This document shows, in pieces, positions 17,035 through 25,850 of a DNA stretch of 64,000 nt. A program made the position numbers and the translations under genes. The DNA is from Ligilactobacillus faecis (GTDB lineage: Bacteria; Bacillota; Bacilli; Lactobacillales; Lactobacillaceae): assembly GCF_029889745.1 (NCBI RefSeq), contig NZ_CP123639.1:1152501-1216500 (forward strand), given 5' to 3'. Each line of letters opens with the position of its first letter. Position 1 is the first letter of the stretch. The notes under the pieces were generated by a model. That model had not been told where the DNA came from and made no database searches. It saw nothing but the letters and a program-made list of their open reading frames with translations.

Positions 17035-18390
17035 ATGGAAGAAAAAAGAAAAAAGAAGATAAAACGTGCGCCTCTCTCGAAACATCACCATATGTCGATC
17101 AGATGGGATGAATTTGTCGGTGAATCTGGGGATGTTTTAGCGATCGATGCAAGTTTAAAAGAAAAAACCGCGATCGTTGGTCGGATCGGGATCTTGATGT
17201 TGGCATGTGGGACAGGGGCTTGGCGCGTGCGTGATTCGATGAATAGTATCGCGCGAGTCTTAGGACTGACATGTACGGCTGATGTGGGACTGGTCTCGAT
17301 CGAATATACATGTTTTGAACTTGATCAAAGTTACACACAAACGCTAGCTTTAGCAACCTCGGGTGTCAATACGAGCAAGCTGACAGAATTAGAAAATTTT
17401 GTTCGTGAATTTGAAGTGCACGGGCGACAAATGTCTTTGGCAGATATTCATTATTTATTAGACGATATCAAACAACGTGCTGGGCTTTATCGCCCCCCGA
17501 TCTTAGGCTTGGCAGCTGGTCTAGCTTGCAGTGCCTTTGTCTTTTTGCTTGGCGGTGGGATCGTTGAGATGTTTTGTGCTTTTATTGGTGCAGGTGTTGG
17601 CAATTATCTTCGAGCTGAGATGAATCGGCGTCATATCACACTTTTTGCAGGGATCTTTGTCAGTGTTTTAGTGGCTTGTTTGATGTATATGTGCTCATTT
17701 CGCCTTTTATCGCTACTTTTGCCCCTCTCTTCCCGGCACGAAGCAGGATATATCGGAGCGATGCTCTTTGTGATCCCAGGTTTTCCTTTCATCACAAGTG
17801 GGCTCGATATTGCTAAATTAGATATGCGCTCGGGCTTAGAACGGATGGCGCATGCTTTAACGATCATCGTAGTCGCGACTTTAGTCGGGTGGTTAACAGC
17901 GATGAGTATTGATTTTCGACCGGAAAATTTTATTCCCTTAACGCTAGCGCCATGGCAATTATTTTTATTGCGGTTACCAGCAAGTTTTTGTGGAGTCTTT
18001 GGCTTTTCGTTGATGTTCAATAGTTCACCTAAGTTAGCGGCGACAGCTGGAGCTTTAGGGATGATCGCTAATACACTACGCTTAGAATTAGTCGAATTCA
18101 CCCACGTTCCGCCGGCAGCGGGAGCTTTTATCGGCGCGCTCGTTGCAGGTCTATTAGCTTCAAGTATTGGTAAAAAAGCAGGTTATCCCCGGATCTCACT
18201 GACTGTCCCTGCGATCGTGATCATGGTCCCAGGACTTTATATGTATCGTGCTGTTTATAATATTGGTCTAACTTCGATCAGTGTCGGTGCTTATTGGTTG
18301 ACTCAAGCGACTTTGATCGTGATCGCTTTACCGTTAGGCTTGATCGCTGCGCGGATCTTGACTGATCCTAAATGGCGTTATAGTGGCTAG
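17035..18390 (+). CDS. ThrE-type threonine/serine exporter (fused two-domain form)
   Basis: Membrane protein of 451 residues. The N-terminal third is a soluble domain typical of the family (LACGTGAWRVRDSMNSIA, then AADV-like region and LDDIKQRAG), followed by about 10 hydrophobic segments in two blocks, corresponding to the YjjP-like and YjjB-like halves that are separate proteins in some bacteria. ThrE of Corynebacterium exports threonine and serine; YjjPB exports succinate, so the substrate is uncertain. GAGGTCGGGTGA precedes the ATG. Ends in its own terminator. Confidence 0.82.
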   Translation: MEEKRKKKIKRAPLSKHHHMSIRWDEFVGESGDVLAIDASLKEKTAIVGRIGILMLACGTGAWRVRDSMNSIARVLGLTCTADVGLVSIEYTCFELDQSYTQTLALATSGVNTSKLTELENFVREFEVHGRQMSLADIHYLLDDIKQRAGLYRPPILGLAAGLACSAFVFLLGGGIVEMFCAFIGAGVGNYLRAEMNRRHITLFAGIFVSVLVACLMYMCSFRLLSLLLPLSSRHEAGYIGAMLFVIPGFPFITSGLDIAKLDMRSGLERMAHALTIIVVATLVGWLTAMSIDFRPENFIPLTLAPWQLFLLRLPASFCGVFGFSLMFNSSPKLAATAGALGMIANTLRLELVEFTHVPPAAGAFIGALVAGLLASSIGKKAGYPRISLTVPAIVIMVPGLYMYRAVYNIGLTSISVGAYWLTQATLIVIALPLGLIAARILTDPKWRYSG

Positions 18391-18401
18391 AAAAGCCTTT
18401 A

Positions 18402-18435
18402 AGTAGCGGACGGCTTTGCTGCACGCTGCTTTTTT
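18402..18435 (+). terminator. Terminator of the ThrE-type gene
   Basis: Stem AGTAGCG / CGCTGCT (one T-G pair) with a 15-nt loop, then T6 counting the last stem base. Confidence 0.7.
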
Positions 18436-18479
18436 AGTTATCATAGTAATGATGAGTAGCAGAAGAAAGGTGTAACTTG

Positions 18480-19154
18480 ATGGTAAAATTAGTGTTGATC
18501 AGGCATGGACAAAGTTTAGCTAACCAAGAAAACGTATATACTGGTTGGTCAGATTCTCCTTTAACGAAAGCTGGGATCAAAGAAGCAAAATATGCAGGAC
18601 AATTATTAAAAAAAGAACCGTTAGCTTTGACCAAAGTCCATACTTCATGTTTGACGCGAGCGATCAAAACCGCTGATATCGTTTTAGAGGAACTAGGGCA
18701 AGCTTATTTACCACTGACTAAAACATGGCGCTTGAATGAACGGCATTATGGCGCTTTACGTGGCTTGAACAAAGATTATACGCGTAAGCTTTATGGGCAA
18801 AAGCAAGTAGCTTTGTGGCGTCGCTCATTTGAAGCTGTTCCTCCTAAACTGGACCATTTCGAATCAGAACGGCGTTATCAGAGATATCCAGCTTCGATCG
18901 TGCCTAGAGCTGAAAGTCTAGCACAAGCTTCGCGGCGGATCATTCCTTATTGGGTCGATCAGATCGCTCCTGAATTATTACGAAATAAAGATCAGTTAGT
19001 TGTCGCTCATGGTAGTACTTTAAGAGCTTTGATCAAATATTTAGAACAGATCTCAGATACAGGGATCGATGGAGTCGAAGTTGGAAATGCGACTCCGATC
19101 ATCTATGAATTGGACGAACAGTTACAGATCATCACCAAAAAAATTTTAGAATAA
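18480..19154 (+). CDS. gpmA: 2,3-bisphosphoglycerate-dependent phosphoglycerate mutase family
   Basis: Interconverts 3- and 2-phosphoglycerate in glycolysis if it is a true GpmA. The N-terminus has the phospho-histidine motif [18 protein letters not shown], the middle [14 protein letters not shown], and the second catalytic His in [12 protein letters not shown]. 224 residues, slightly short of the usual 228-230, and the loop after the middle motif is divergent ([11 protein letters not shown]), so it may be a paralogue. An in-frame TTG directly precedes the ATG; AAAGG is 9 nt before the ATG. Confidence 0.83.
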   Translation: MVKLVLIRHGQSLANQENVYTGWSDSPLTKAGIKEAKYAGQLLKKEPLALTKVHTSCLTRAIKTADIVLEELGQAYLPLTKTWRLNERHYGALRGLNKDYTRKLYGQKQVALWRRSFEAVPPKLDHFESERRYQRYPASIVPRAESLAQASRRIIPYWVDQIAPELLRNKDQLVVAHGSTLRALIKYLEQISDTGIDGVEVGNATPIIYELDEQLQIITKKILE

Positions 19155-19157
19155 AAA

Positions 19158-19324
19158 ATAAGAGGCTGTGACATAAGTCCTTTTTCACATAAAGCATTAT
19201 TATTCGTTGTTACTTTCCACTACAAAGTCTTAAAAACTAGTATTTTCAGGAAAAAGAAAGACATCTTCAAATTCCGAATGCCGGAATTTGAAGATGTCTT
19301 TTTACTTATGTCACAGCCTCTTAT
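19158..19324. repeat. MITE-like element with 21-bp terminal inverted repeats
   Basis: Ends are perfect 21-bp inverted repeats (ATAAGAGGCTGTGACATAAGT at the left end, by position 19158-19178; its complement at 19304-19324). Inside, next to the right end, lies a second perfect 20-bp hairpin (19257-19276 with 19282-19301) followed by T5. No coding capacity. It sits between convergent gpmA and pepC and can end transcription of both. The mobilising transposase family is not identified. Confidence 0.7.
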
Positions 19325-19331
19325 AGAGTAG

Positions 19332-19360
19332 ACTCGCTTGTCTAGAAAAGCGAGTTTTTT
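19332..19360 (+). terminator. Hairpin with T-run at the pepC 3' end
   Basis: ACTCGCTT / AAGCGAGT stem, 8-nt loop, then TTTTT; its T-run touches the pepC stop codon. Likely the original terminator of gpmA before the MITE-like element. Confidence 0.7.
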
Positions 19361-20693
19361 AAGCTAAAGAGCCCATTGGATCCCAAGGTGCTAAGACTTT
19401 AGGTTCTTCTTTCAAAACAGCTTGTAAGTGTTCTGGCAAGAATTTCTTATTGACAACGATCTGGTAGCAGTATTCATCCATCCAGGCGTCAGACATTACA
19501 AAGAAACCTTTTGTCCCAACTTTTTCTCCCCAAGAGTTTTCAACTTTCCATTTTTTAGTCTCGCCAGCGACGATATCAACGCCAGTTAAGACCATTGCAT
19601 GTGTCATCAAACTTTGGCTGTAATCTAAGCGTTCAGCTTTTGACATTGAAAGATCGACATCGAAGAGTTGATCACGGTGGTAAACTTCAAGATCCATGAT
19701 CCCTTTTTTTCGATCAGAAGATTTCCCGACATCACAACCAAACCAGACGCTTTCACCAGCTTCAAGCTGTTTGACAGCAAGGCGCTTGAAAGTGTCCATA
19801 TCAACGTTTAGATGGCGTACTTCACGACCACCGACAACATTACCTAACATATCTACCGTATAGAGATGGTCGTATGGTTTGTCAGCTGTTGGACCATTGA
19901 TGACAGAAACGTAATCACTTGTGTGCCACCCAAGATATTTATCAAAGAAAGACTTTGGAGTCAGACCTTGGTCGAGATGGTAGTTGTTATCTTTATCACG
20001 GTATTCAAAGTCAAATGTTGTTGGGGGTTCACCGAAGCTATAGGCCGCCATGCGGTAAACTTCAGCTAACATCTTTTCTTTTTTAGCTGCGATCTCTTCT
20101 TCAGAAGCCTTATTTTGGACTAATTCACGGAGCGTAACAGCATCTTTTCTAAGTTTCAAATTCAAAGTTGCGTTGAATTCACTTGAAGCTGAGGAATTAT
20201 AAGTTTCAGGCATGGCTGTTTTAGGTACGACACCGTATTTTTCGATCAAGCCCATGATCATATCCCATTGGCCTCCGTCTTGTTGAGGAGTTGCTAAAAG
20301 CCAGGCAACTTTTCGATCAGAAGTTGGGAAAAGGGCTGTTTTTAAGATATTTTCGTAAAAATAGTTAGCTTTTTCAAGTTTATCCCAGAAGAAAGTATAA
20401 TTTTGAGATAACTCAAAATCATCAGCTAGATCGTAGCGGGCTCGTAGATCGTGACGCATCGTATTCAATGCAGCAAACATCCAGCAACGGCCAGATTGTT
20501 TTTGATTGGTAACTTTACCAGTATCAAGATCGATCGAGAATACCGGAACTGAGTTGATATCTGCTCGTTGATCACGACTAGAAGCAAAGATCCCGTTTTG
20601 TGAAACAGTCCGTGTGAGGACGCGATGGTCTTTGCGACTTTCAAGTTGTTCTTTAAAATTTTTAAGCTGAGTAGTACTGATCTCTTTTGTCAA
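19359..20693 (-). CDS. pepC: Aminopeptidase C (bleomycin hydrolase family)
   Basis: Cytosolic C1-type cysteine aminopeptidase that trims peptides brought in by peptide transporters. Catalytic residues are visible: Cys in QSGRCWMFAALN, His in LMTHAMVLTGVD and Asn in KVENSWG. 444 residues, as in lactic acid bacteria. The start is TTG, with GGAG 9 nt upstream; no in-frame ATG is better placed. The upstream side holds the remains of a terminator disrupted by an IS element. Confidence 0.94.
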   Translation of the reverse strand: MTKEISTTQLKNFKEQLESRKDHRVLTRTVSQNGIFASSRDQRADINSVPVFSIDLDTGKVTNQKQSGRCWMFAALNTMRHDLRARYDLADDFELSQNYTFFWDKLEKANYFYENILKTALFPTSDRKVAWLLATPQQDGGQWDMIMGLIEKYGVVPKTAMPETYNSSASSEFNATLNLKLRKDAVTLRELVQNKASEEEIAAKKEKMLAEVYRMAAYSFGEPPTTFDFEYRDKDNNYHLDQGLTPKSFFDKYLGWHTSDYVSVINGPTADKPYDHLYTVDMLGNVVGGREVRHLNVDMDTFKRLAVKQLEAGESVWFGCDVGKSSDRKKGIMDLEVYHRDQLFDVDLSMSKAERLDYSQSLMTHAMVLTGVDIVAGETKKWKVENSWGEKVGTKGFFVMSDAWMDEYCYQIVVNKKFLPEHLQAVLKEEPKVLAPWDPMGSLA

Positions 20694-20789
20694 AAACGCT
20701 CACTCCTTTTTTTGAGTTAACAACAGTGTAATCCTTTTTTAACGTCAAGTAAATATTTTAATTAGTTTTTGTTAATGTTTTGCAAAAAA

Positions 20790-20798
20790 AAAGATCAG
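20790..20798. terminator. Left half of a terminator hairpin split by the IS element
   Basis: AAAGATCAG here pairs with CTGATCTTT at 22385-22393. Without the insertion the two would flank GCAAGCTAC and form a complete hairpin between rpiA and pepC. Confidence 0.75.
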
Positions 20799-20852
20799 GC
20801 AAGCTACCCAATGTCATTAAGTTAAGCCTACAGTACTAAAGATTAGATATTG

Positions 20853-20897
20853 AAAAAGAGATCAGAAACATATTTTGTAGTTATCTGATCTCTTTTT
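20853..20897. terminator. Terminator inside the IS, after the transposase gene
   Basis: Perfect 13-bp stem AAAAAGAGATCAG / CTGATCTCTTTTT. Confidence 0.8.
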
Positions 20898-20949
20898 ATC
20901 ACGACAAATAAGCTGATAGTTAATCAAATTTTTTTATCAGCACGTTCTT

Positions 20950-22257
20950 TTATGTTATTCTGTAGTTGAATCCTGATGCTTTTCTTCTGCTGGATGATCT
21001 TTTATAATGCCGACCATTCCTGATTGGAAGAATATTTTTAGAAATATAGGATTCTAACCGTTTTGGTGGGGATTTTCCTCTAATAAAAGATCTACACAGT
21101 CTCACAGCGACTGTAAAATTAACTTTATATTGATATGATCGAGCCTTTTCTTGGAGTGATACATGATCTATGATCATTTGGGTGAAATTGTACACTATAA
21201 GTTTAGCGTAGATCTCTTGAAGGATCCCCACTATTTTTTTAGCGTGAAAGTTCAATAATCCCAAGGTATGTTTCAATGTCCTGAATGCTGTTTCTATCCC
21301 CCAACGTAAATGGTAAAGCTTTTTTAGTTTCCAAGCTGGATATGAACTTTGATTTAGATTAGTTACTACAGTCACATCCTTGTCTTCGGATACAGAAAAA
21401 CGTACTATTCTAAATTCAAGTGAATAAAATTCAGTTGGGTCAGCTTTCTTGGTTTTTTGTGATAAAAAATCGAAGGTCACATTGGCCGGTATAAATCTAT
21501 AAGAATTACGTTCTCTAAATAATTCCTTAGTTTCTCTAGTTTGTTTACGTGTTAATTTTAGTGTGAAATGTTTATCGAATTGGCGTTCATCTGGAAGTGC
21601 TATTCCACTGATCACGCCATTGTTGTTTCGTACTCTGATCAAGAAAGACCAACCTTTTTCTTGGATGTGCGCTAAGGTATTATAAGATTCATATCCTCTA
21701 TCGCCAATAATGAGCGCCTTAGGGATTTTAGAACGAGCGATCATTTTATTCAAGGCATTGCGCTCATTATCCATACCTTTTTGGACGATCACATCTGTAT
21801 AAATTTGTTTGTCTAAGTCAAAGAGTGCGTTAAGGTGAAGTAAATTATAAGCTTTGCGACCATTTGGAGATGGAAAATAAGAGCTTTTATCAGTTGGATC
21901 AGTTGGGATATGAATACTAGAGCCATCGATAGCTAGGATCCTGATTTGACTTTGAGTGTTTTGTGATAATCGATCGGAAAACAGATGGAAGAATTTTTTA
22001 AACGCCTCAGCTTTTACTTTATATCTTTGTTGTGTAAAAGCTGAAACAGTGAGTTCCGGTATACCTCCTGTTAGTTGTGATAATTCACTTAGAATAGTCC
22101 CGCCACCCATTGATAGAATATAAAGTAGCGTGTCTTTAAAAACAAGTTTTCTCTGACGTATAAAATCACGTTTGGGATCGACAACATATTTTTCTTTTTC
22201 TTGGTCGATCGAGTCAAGGGTAGTTAAAAATAACTTTTTCAGTTGTGCTATATTCAT
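20950..22257 (-). CDS. IS4-family transposase (DDE)
   Basis: 435 residues. DDE-type catalytic signs: first Asp in LAIDGSSIHIP, second in IIGDRGYES, and the IS4 YREK signature Y-x2-R-x3-E-x6-K in YHLRWGIETAFRTLKH. The ATG is chosen over a GTG nine bases upstream because GGAGG is spaced 8 nt from the ATG and the GTG overlaps it. Codon use is AT-rich compared with the host genes. The frame is intact, so the element may be active. Confidence 0.93.
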   Translation of the reverse strand: MNIAQLKKLFLTTLDSIDQEKEKYVVDPKRDFIRQRKLVFKDTLLYILSMGGGTILSELSQLTGGIPELTVSAFTQQRYKVKAEAFKKFFHLFSDRLSQNTQSQIRILAIDGSSIHIPTDPTDKSSYFPSPNGRKAYNLLHLNALFDLDKQIYTDVIVQKGMDNERNALNKMIARSKIPKALIIGDRGYESYNTLAHIQEKGWSFLIRVRNNNGVISGIALPDERQFDKHFTLKLTRKQTRETKELFRERNSYRFIPANVTFDFLSQKTKKADPTEFYSLEFRIVRFSVSEDKDVTVVTNLNQSSYPAWKLKKLYHLRWGIETAFRTLKHTLGLLNFHAKKIVGILQEIYAKLIVYNFTQMIIDHVSLQEKARSYQYKVNFTVAVRLCRSFIRGKSPPKRLESYISKNILPIRNGRHYKRSSSRRKASGFNYRIT

Positions 22258-22309
22258 AATGCTCACCTCCGTACATTAATAATCTCTATTAACGTCATAG
22301 ATGTCAAAA

Positions 22310-22359
22310 AAGAGAGCTTGTATCAAATTTCTAAATTGAAATTTGATACAAGCTCTCTT
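22310..22359. terminator. Long hairpin upstream of the transposase gene
   Basis: 22-bp perfect stem (22310-22331 with 22338-22359) with a 6-nt loop, overlapping the right inverted repeat. It would stop read-in from outside or mask the ribosome-binding site in read-through transcripts. Confidence 0.75.
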
Positions 22360-22398
22360 AACTTAATGACATTGGGCAAGCTACCTGATCTTTGATCT

Positions 22399-23085
22399 TT
22401 AATCTCGTGCGTGTAAAATAACAGGACCTTCTTGTTTGCCGACGATCACAGTGTTGACCATGTCAAGGAAGAGACCATGTTCAACGACTCCGACTTCTTT
22501 GATCAAATAATCTGCTAAAGCGTGTGGATCTTTGATCTCGTTTAAATGCAAGTCAATGATATAGTTATCTGAATCTGTTAGTAGTAAACTCCCGTTGGCT
22601 TGTTTTCTAAAGGTCGGATTTAGACCTTTGGCTTCAAAACGGTCAAAGATCTTTTGACTACCGTAAGGGATAACTTCGACTGGGAGCGGAAAAGCGCCTA
22701 GGTGTTTTTTCATTTTGCTTTCGTCAACGATCCAAAGAACTTTAGCAGAGTTGATCGCAACGATCTTTTCAAATAGCAGAGCTGCTCCGCCACCTTTGAT
22801 CCCTTGGAAATCACTTGAGATCTCATCTGCACCATCGATGACTAGATCGATATGGTCAACTTCATCGACTGAAGCAAGCGGGATCGAAAGCTTGCGAGCT
22901 TGATCGGCTGTAACATTTGAAGTCGTGACCCCAGTGATCTTTAAACCTTCTTCTTTGATCCGGCGCCCTAAAGCTTCGACCATGTAATAGACAGTCGAAC
23001 CAGTCCCAAGACCTACGACCATCCCATCTTTGATCCATTCGACTGATTTTTCTCCGACAAGACGTTTTAATTCATTTTGATCCAT
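22399..23085 (-). CDS. rpiA: Ribose-5-phosphate isomerase A
   Basis: Interconverts ribose-5-phosphate and ribulose-5-phosphate in the pentose phosphate pathway. Family blocks: [25 protein letters not shown] (catalytic Asp region) and [12 protein letters not shown]. 228 residues, as expected. The nearest AAGGA lies about 13 nt before the ATG, a loose spacing. Downstream its terminator has been split by the IS4-family element. Confidence 0.94.
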   Translation of the reverse strand: MDQNELKRLVGEKSVEWIKDGMVVGLGTGSTVYYMVEALGRRIKEEGLKITGVTTSNVTADQARKLSIPLASVDEVDHIDLVIDGADEISSDFQGIKGGGAALLFEKIVAINSAKVLWIVDESKMKKHLGAFPLPVEVIPYGSQKIFDRFEAKGLNPTFRKQANGSLLLTDSDNYIIDLHLNEIKDPHALADYLIKEVGVVEHGLFLDMVNTVIVGKQEGPVILHARD

Positions 23086-23111
23086 TGTAAGTAGTTGATC
23101 CTTCCCATAAT

Positions 23112-23399
23112 TTACTTTGCTTGTTTGAACAAGAGCGTTTCTAACTCTGGATGTTTCTTGAAATAGTTTTGTGTGTACGAGCAGAGGGGCAAGATCGTTT
23201 TCTTTTCAGAACGTGCATGTTCTAAGAAGAAAACAGTCATCTTTTCAGCCAGACCTTGCCCCCGCGCTTTATCAGCGACCCAAGTATGTTCGATAACATA
23301 AGTTTGCTCGTTATTGATCATCTTAAATCCGATATTGCCAAGCATCTCTTCATGTTCATCTTGGCAGATCAGTTGGTTTTCTAGCCATTTGAAATCCAT
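23112..23399 (-). CDS. Small GNAT-family N-acetyltransferase (YjdJ-like)
   Basis: 95-residue minimal GCN5-related acetyltransferase fold; the acetyl-CoA loop is seen in [14 protein letters not shown], followed by the helix [12 protein letters not shown] and [15 protein letters not shown]. Substrate unknown. An upstream in-frame ATG exists, but GGAGG sits 8 nt before the chosen ATG. It lies 26 bp upstream of rpiA on the same strand and may be cotranscribed with it. Confidence 0.8.
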   Translation of the reverse strand: MDFKWLENQLICQDEHEEMLGNIGFKMINNEQTYVIEHTWVADKARGQGLAEKMTVFFLEHARSEKKTILPLCSYTQNYFKKHPELETLLFKQAK

Positions 23400-23456
23400 A
23401 AAAGTGCCTCCGTTCGATTGATTGCACAGCATCAATAAATGAGAGCGAAATGCTGT

Positions 23457-23484
23457 TTGCCTTCAAAATTAATGGTATCATAAT
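23457..23484 (+). promoter_or_regulatory. Probable promoter of the dut leader
   Basis: TTGCCT, 16 bp, CATAAT; gives a leader of roughly 190 nt that contains the structured element. Modest match. Confidence 0.4.
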
Positions 23485-23545
23485 TGTAATGGCAATAACT
23501 ACTAAAATGAATAAGTTCGATACACGAAATACTCAACCACTGATC

Positions 23546-23683
23546 TTTAAGTCTTTCAAACCAATAGTGTTTAATGTAGTCTTGGTTTATGACTTAAAAC
23601 TATGGGAAGTAGTTGTGTTCGACAATGCAAACAAGGGAGGAAAGCTATATTTTTGACTACATTAGATATAGCACGTTTTAAAC
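23546..23683 (+). promoter_or_regulatory. Structured split ribosome-binding-site leader of dut
   Basis: Hairpin P1: TTTAAGTC/GACTTAAA (23546-23553 with 23591-23598) and AAACCA/TGGTTT (23558-23563 with 23583-23588). Its loop strand AATGTAGTC (23573-23581) is complementary over 9 bases to GACTACATT (23655-23663). GGGAGGAAAG is followed by CTATAT (23645-23650), complementary to ATATAG (23666-23671), 12 nt before the ATG. No Shine-Dalgarno sequence lies between ATATAG and the ATG. This copy differs in sequence from the others but keeps the pairings; it lacks the P3 hairpin. Confidence 0.55.
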
Positions 23684-24220
23684 ATGAAAAGAGGATTTGA
23701 AGTCGTTTCAAAGTATGCTACTGAAGAGATCGAATTACCAGTGCGCGCCACAAAAAACGCAGCGGGGTATGATTTTTGTGCGGCTAAAGATTTTGTTTTA
23801 CCAAGTATTTGGCGCCGGGATCTTTTAAAGATCTTGTGGGCTTTACGCAAACAAAAAGAATTTACCCAAAGTGAATTAACAGAGGCACAAGCTGTTTTGC
23901 GTCCTTATTTAGTTCCTACTGGGATCAAAGCTTATATGCAACCCGATGAATTCTTGATGTTAGCCAATCGTTCGAGCAATCCGTTAAAATACGGCTTGAT
24001 CTTGCCAAATGGTGTCGGGATCGTAGATGCTGACTACTATAATAACGCTAACAATGAAGGTGAGATCTTCTTTCAATTAGTCAATTTTGGACTAACGAAT
24101 AAAGTGATCAAAAAAGGTGAACGTTTAGGGCAAGGGATCTTTTTACCATATTTGTTGGCAGATGCTGAAAAAGCCCCATTACAAGAGCGAACAGGTGGGT
24201 TTGGTTCATCTGGGCGCTAA
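23684..24220 (+). CDS. dut: dUTP diphosphatase (trimeric dUTPase)
   Basis: Hydrolyses dUTP to dUMP and pyrophosphate, keeping uracil out of DNA. Motif 1 is AGYDFCAAKDF, motif 2 NRSSNPLKYGL, motif 3 NGVGIVDADYY, motif 4 GERLGQGIFLPY and the glycine-rich motif 5 ERTGGFGSSGR. At 178 residues it is longer than E. coli Dut because of an insert after motif 1 (residues about 40-75), as in many lactobacilli. The ATG has no Shine-Dalgarno site at normal distance; see the structured leader. Confidence 0.93.
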   Translation: MKRGFEVVSKYATEEIELPVRATKNAAGYDFCAAKDFVLPSIWRRDLLKILWALRKQKEFTQSELTEAQAVLRPYLVPTGIKAYMQPDEFLMLANRSSNPLKYGLILPNGVGIVDADYYNNANNEGEIFFQLVNFGLTNKVIKKGERLGQGIFLPYLLADAEKAPLQERTGGFGSSGR

Positions 24221-24316
24221 TGATTTAAGATTATCTTATAAATTTTTTTAGTAAAATTCGGGTATACTGTGTACTCAAAAGAATATGTAGTGCGCAGGCA
24301 ACTGGATCGAACTGCT

Positions 24317-24449
24317 GATATCCACGAGAAAGATAAAATGTGATGGATATCGCTTTGCATGAAATAAGCTCAAGAAAGGAAAACTATATTGCTTTCTCAA
24401 ATAACTTCATCAAGAAGTATTTGCTCACATTTGATATAGAAAAAAATAA
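24317..24449 (+). promoter_or_regulatory. Structured split ribosome-binding-site leader of radA
   Basis: Hairpin P1: GATATCCA/TGGATATC (24317-24324 with 24344-24351), loop with AAATGTGA (24336-24343) complementary to TCACATTT (24425-24432). P2: AGAAAG/CTTTCT (24373-24378 with 24392-24397); its loop holds CTATAT (24384-24389), complementary to ATATAG (24434-24439). P3: ACTTC/GAAGT (24404-24408 with 24414-24418). GTG follows ATATAG by 10 nt with no Shine-Dalgarno site between. A -10 box TATACT lies at 24263-24268. Confidence 0.65.
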
Positions 24450-25820
24450 GTGGCAAAACCAAAAAGTAAATATGTTTGTCAAAATTGTGGCTATGTCTCA
24501 CCGCGCTACTTAGGCCGCTGTCCAAATTGCGGTGAGTGGAATACTTTAGTCGAAGAAGTCGAACAAAAGACAGCAACTTTAAAAGCGACACCACGGGTCA
24601 CCTTAGCAGGCACAAAGACTGCGCCCCAAAAGATCGAAGAAGTTACGGTCGCCAAGACGCCACGGATCGATGCTAAAAATGCAGAATTGAATCGCGTTTT
24701 AGGCGGAGGGATCGTTCCAGGTTCAATGGTCTTGATCGGGGGCGATCCAGGGATCGGTAAGTCAACGTTGCTTTTACAAGTTTCAGGAAGCTTAGCTGAT
24801 CAAGGTGGAAAATTACTATATGTTTCAGGAGAAGAAAGTGCTAGTCAGATCAAACTCCGTGCTGACCGGCTCGGTGTTTCTGGGAGCGATTTTTATTTAT
24901 ATCCTGAGACAGATATGGGCAGTATTTTACAAAATATCGAAGAATTAAAGCCAGACTACGTTGTGATCGATTCGGTCCAAACGATGCAGATGCCAGAGAT
25001 CACTTCAGCAGTCGGGAGTGTGGCGCAGATCCGTGAAGTTACCGCAGCTTTGATGCAGATCGCTAAAACAAATGGGATCACGATCTTTATCGTCGGTCAT
25101 GTGACGAAAGGGGGAGCGATCGCAGGACCAAAGATCTTAGAGCATATGGTCGATACGGTCTTGTACTTTGAAGGTGATATGCACCGGTCATTTCGGATCT
25201 TACGGGCTGTCAAAAATCGTTTTGGTTCAACAAATGAGATCGGTGTTTTTGAGATGCGTGATGGGGGATTAGTCGAAGTACCGAATCCATCAGAGATCTT
25301 TTTAGAAGAACGCTTGAGTGGAGCAACTGGTTCAGCCGTTGTTGTTTCACTTGAAGGAACGCGGCCGATCTTAGCTGAGATCCAAGCACTTGTGACGCCA
25401 ACCGCCTTTGGCAATGCTAAGCGCACAACGACAGGACTTGATCATAATCGGATCTCACTGATCATGGCCGTTTTAGAAAAACGTGCGGGGCTGTTGTTGC
25501 AAAATCAAGATGCTTATCTTAAAGCCGCTGGAGGCGTTAAGTTAGATGAACCTGCGATCGACCTAGCTGTAGCAATGAGTATCGTGTCTAGTTATCGCGA
25601 TGCCCAAACTGCGCCTGACGACTGCTTTATCGGAGAACTGGGTCTGACTGGTGAAGTCAGACGCGTCAATCGGATCGATGCGCGGATCGCAGAAGCTGCT
25701 AAATTGGGGTTCAAGCGCGTCTTTGTCCCACAAAACAATCTAACTGATCTAGAGTTACCCTCAAATATTCAAGTTGTCGGTGTCAAAACACTTAGTGAAG
25801 CATTACGACATGTTTTTTGA
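24450..25820 (+). CDS. radA: DNA repair protein RadA (branch migration ATPase)
   Basis: RecA-like ATPase that processes recombination intermediates. In order: N-terminal zinc finger ([18 protein letters not shown]), ATPase with Walker [15 protein letters not shown], the RadA-specific [12 protein letters not shown] motif, and a Lon-like C-terminal domain. 456 residues. The start is GTG because the product then begins [14 protein letters not shown], as RadA proteins do; no Shine-Dalgarno site precedes it at normal distance. First gene of the conserved radA-yacL-gltX-cysS block. Confidence 0.95.
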   Translation: MAKPKSKYVCQNCGYVSPRYLGRCPNCGEWNTLVEEVEQKTATLKATPRVTLAGTKTAPQKIEEVTVAKTPRIDAKNAELNRVLGGGIVPGSMVLIGGDPGIGKSTLLLQVSGSLADQGGKLLYVSGEESASQIKLRADRLGVSGSDFYLYPETDMGSILQNIEELKPDYVVIDSVQTMQMPEITSAVGSVAQIREVTAALMQIAKTNGITIFIVGHVTKGGAIAGPKILEHMVDTVLYFEGDMHRSFRILRAVKNRFGSTNEIGVFEMRDGGLVEVPNPSEIFLEERLSGATGSAVVVSLEGTRPILAEIQALVTPTAFGNAKRTTTGLDHNRISLIMAVLEKRAGLLLQNQDAYLKAAGGVKLDEPAIDLAVAMSIVSSYRDAQTAPDDCFIGELGLTGEVRRVNRIDARIAEAAKLGFKRVFVPQNNLTDLELPSNIQVVGVKTLSEALRHVF

Positions 25821-25850
25821 TTCAAAAATAAAAAAGAAAGGAATTAAGTT

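Larger units (their letters stand above)
20808..22375 (-). mobile_element. IS4-family insertion sequence, complete
   Basis: 19-bp perfect terminal inverted repeats (CCAATGTCATTAAGTTAAG and complement), length 1568 bp, one transposase gene. It is flanked by a 9-bp direct repeat GCAAGCTAC (20799-20807 and 22376-22384), the target duplication. Both ends carry internal hairpins that can block transcription: 20853-20897 after the gene and 22310-22359 before it. Confidence 0.92.

Noticed and set aside
17631-18101. 156-codon antisense ORF in the ThrE-type gene
   Set aside because: Shadow frame opposite a well-supported membrane protein; no start signal.
23450-23656. 68-codon ORF before dut
   Set aside because: No ribosome-binding site at its ATG, atypical composition, and it overlaps the structured leader, whose pairings explain the region better.
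24390-24439. TTG-started leader peptide in the radA leader ending at the TAG of ATATAG
   Set aside because: The frame opens only in this copy (TTG is GTT or TTT in the secE and mprF copies), so RNA pairing, not a peptide, is what is conserved.
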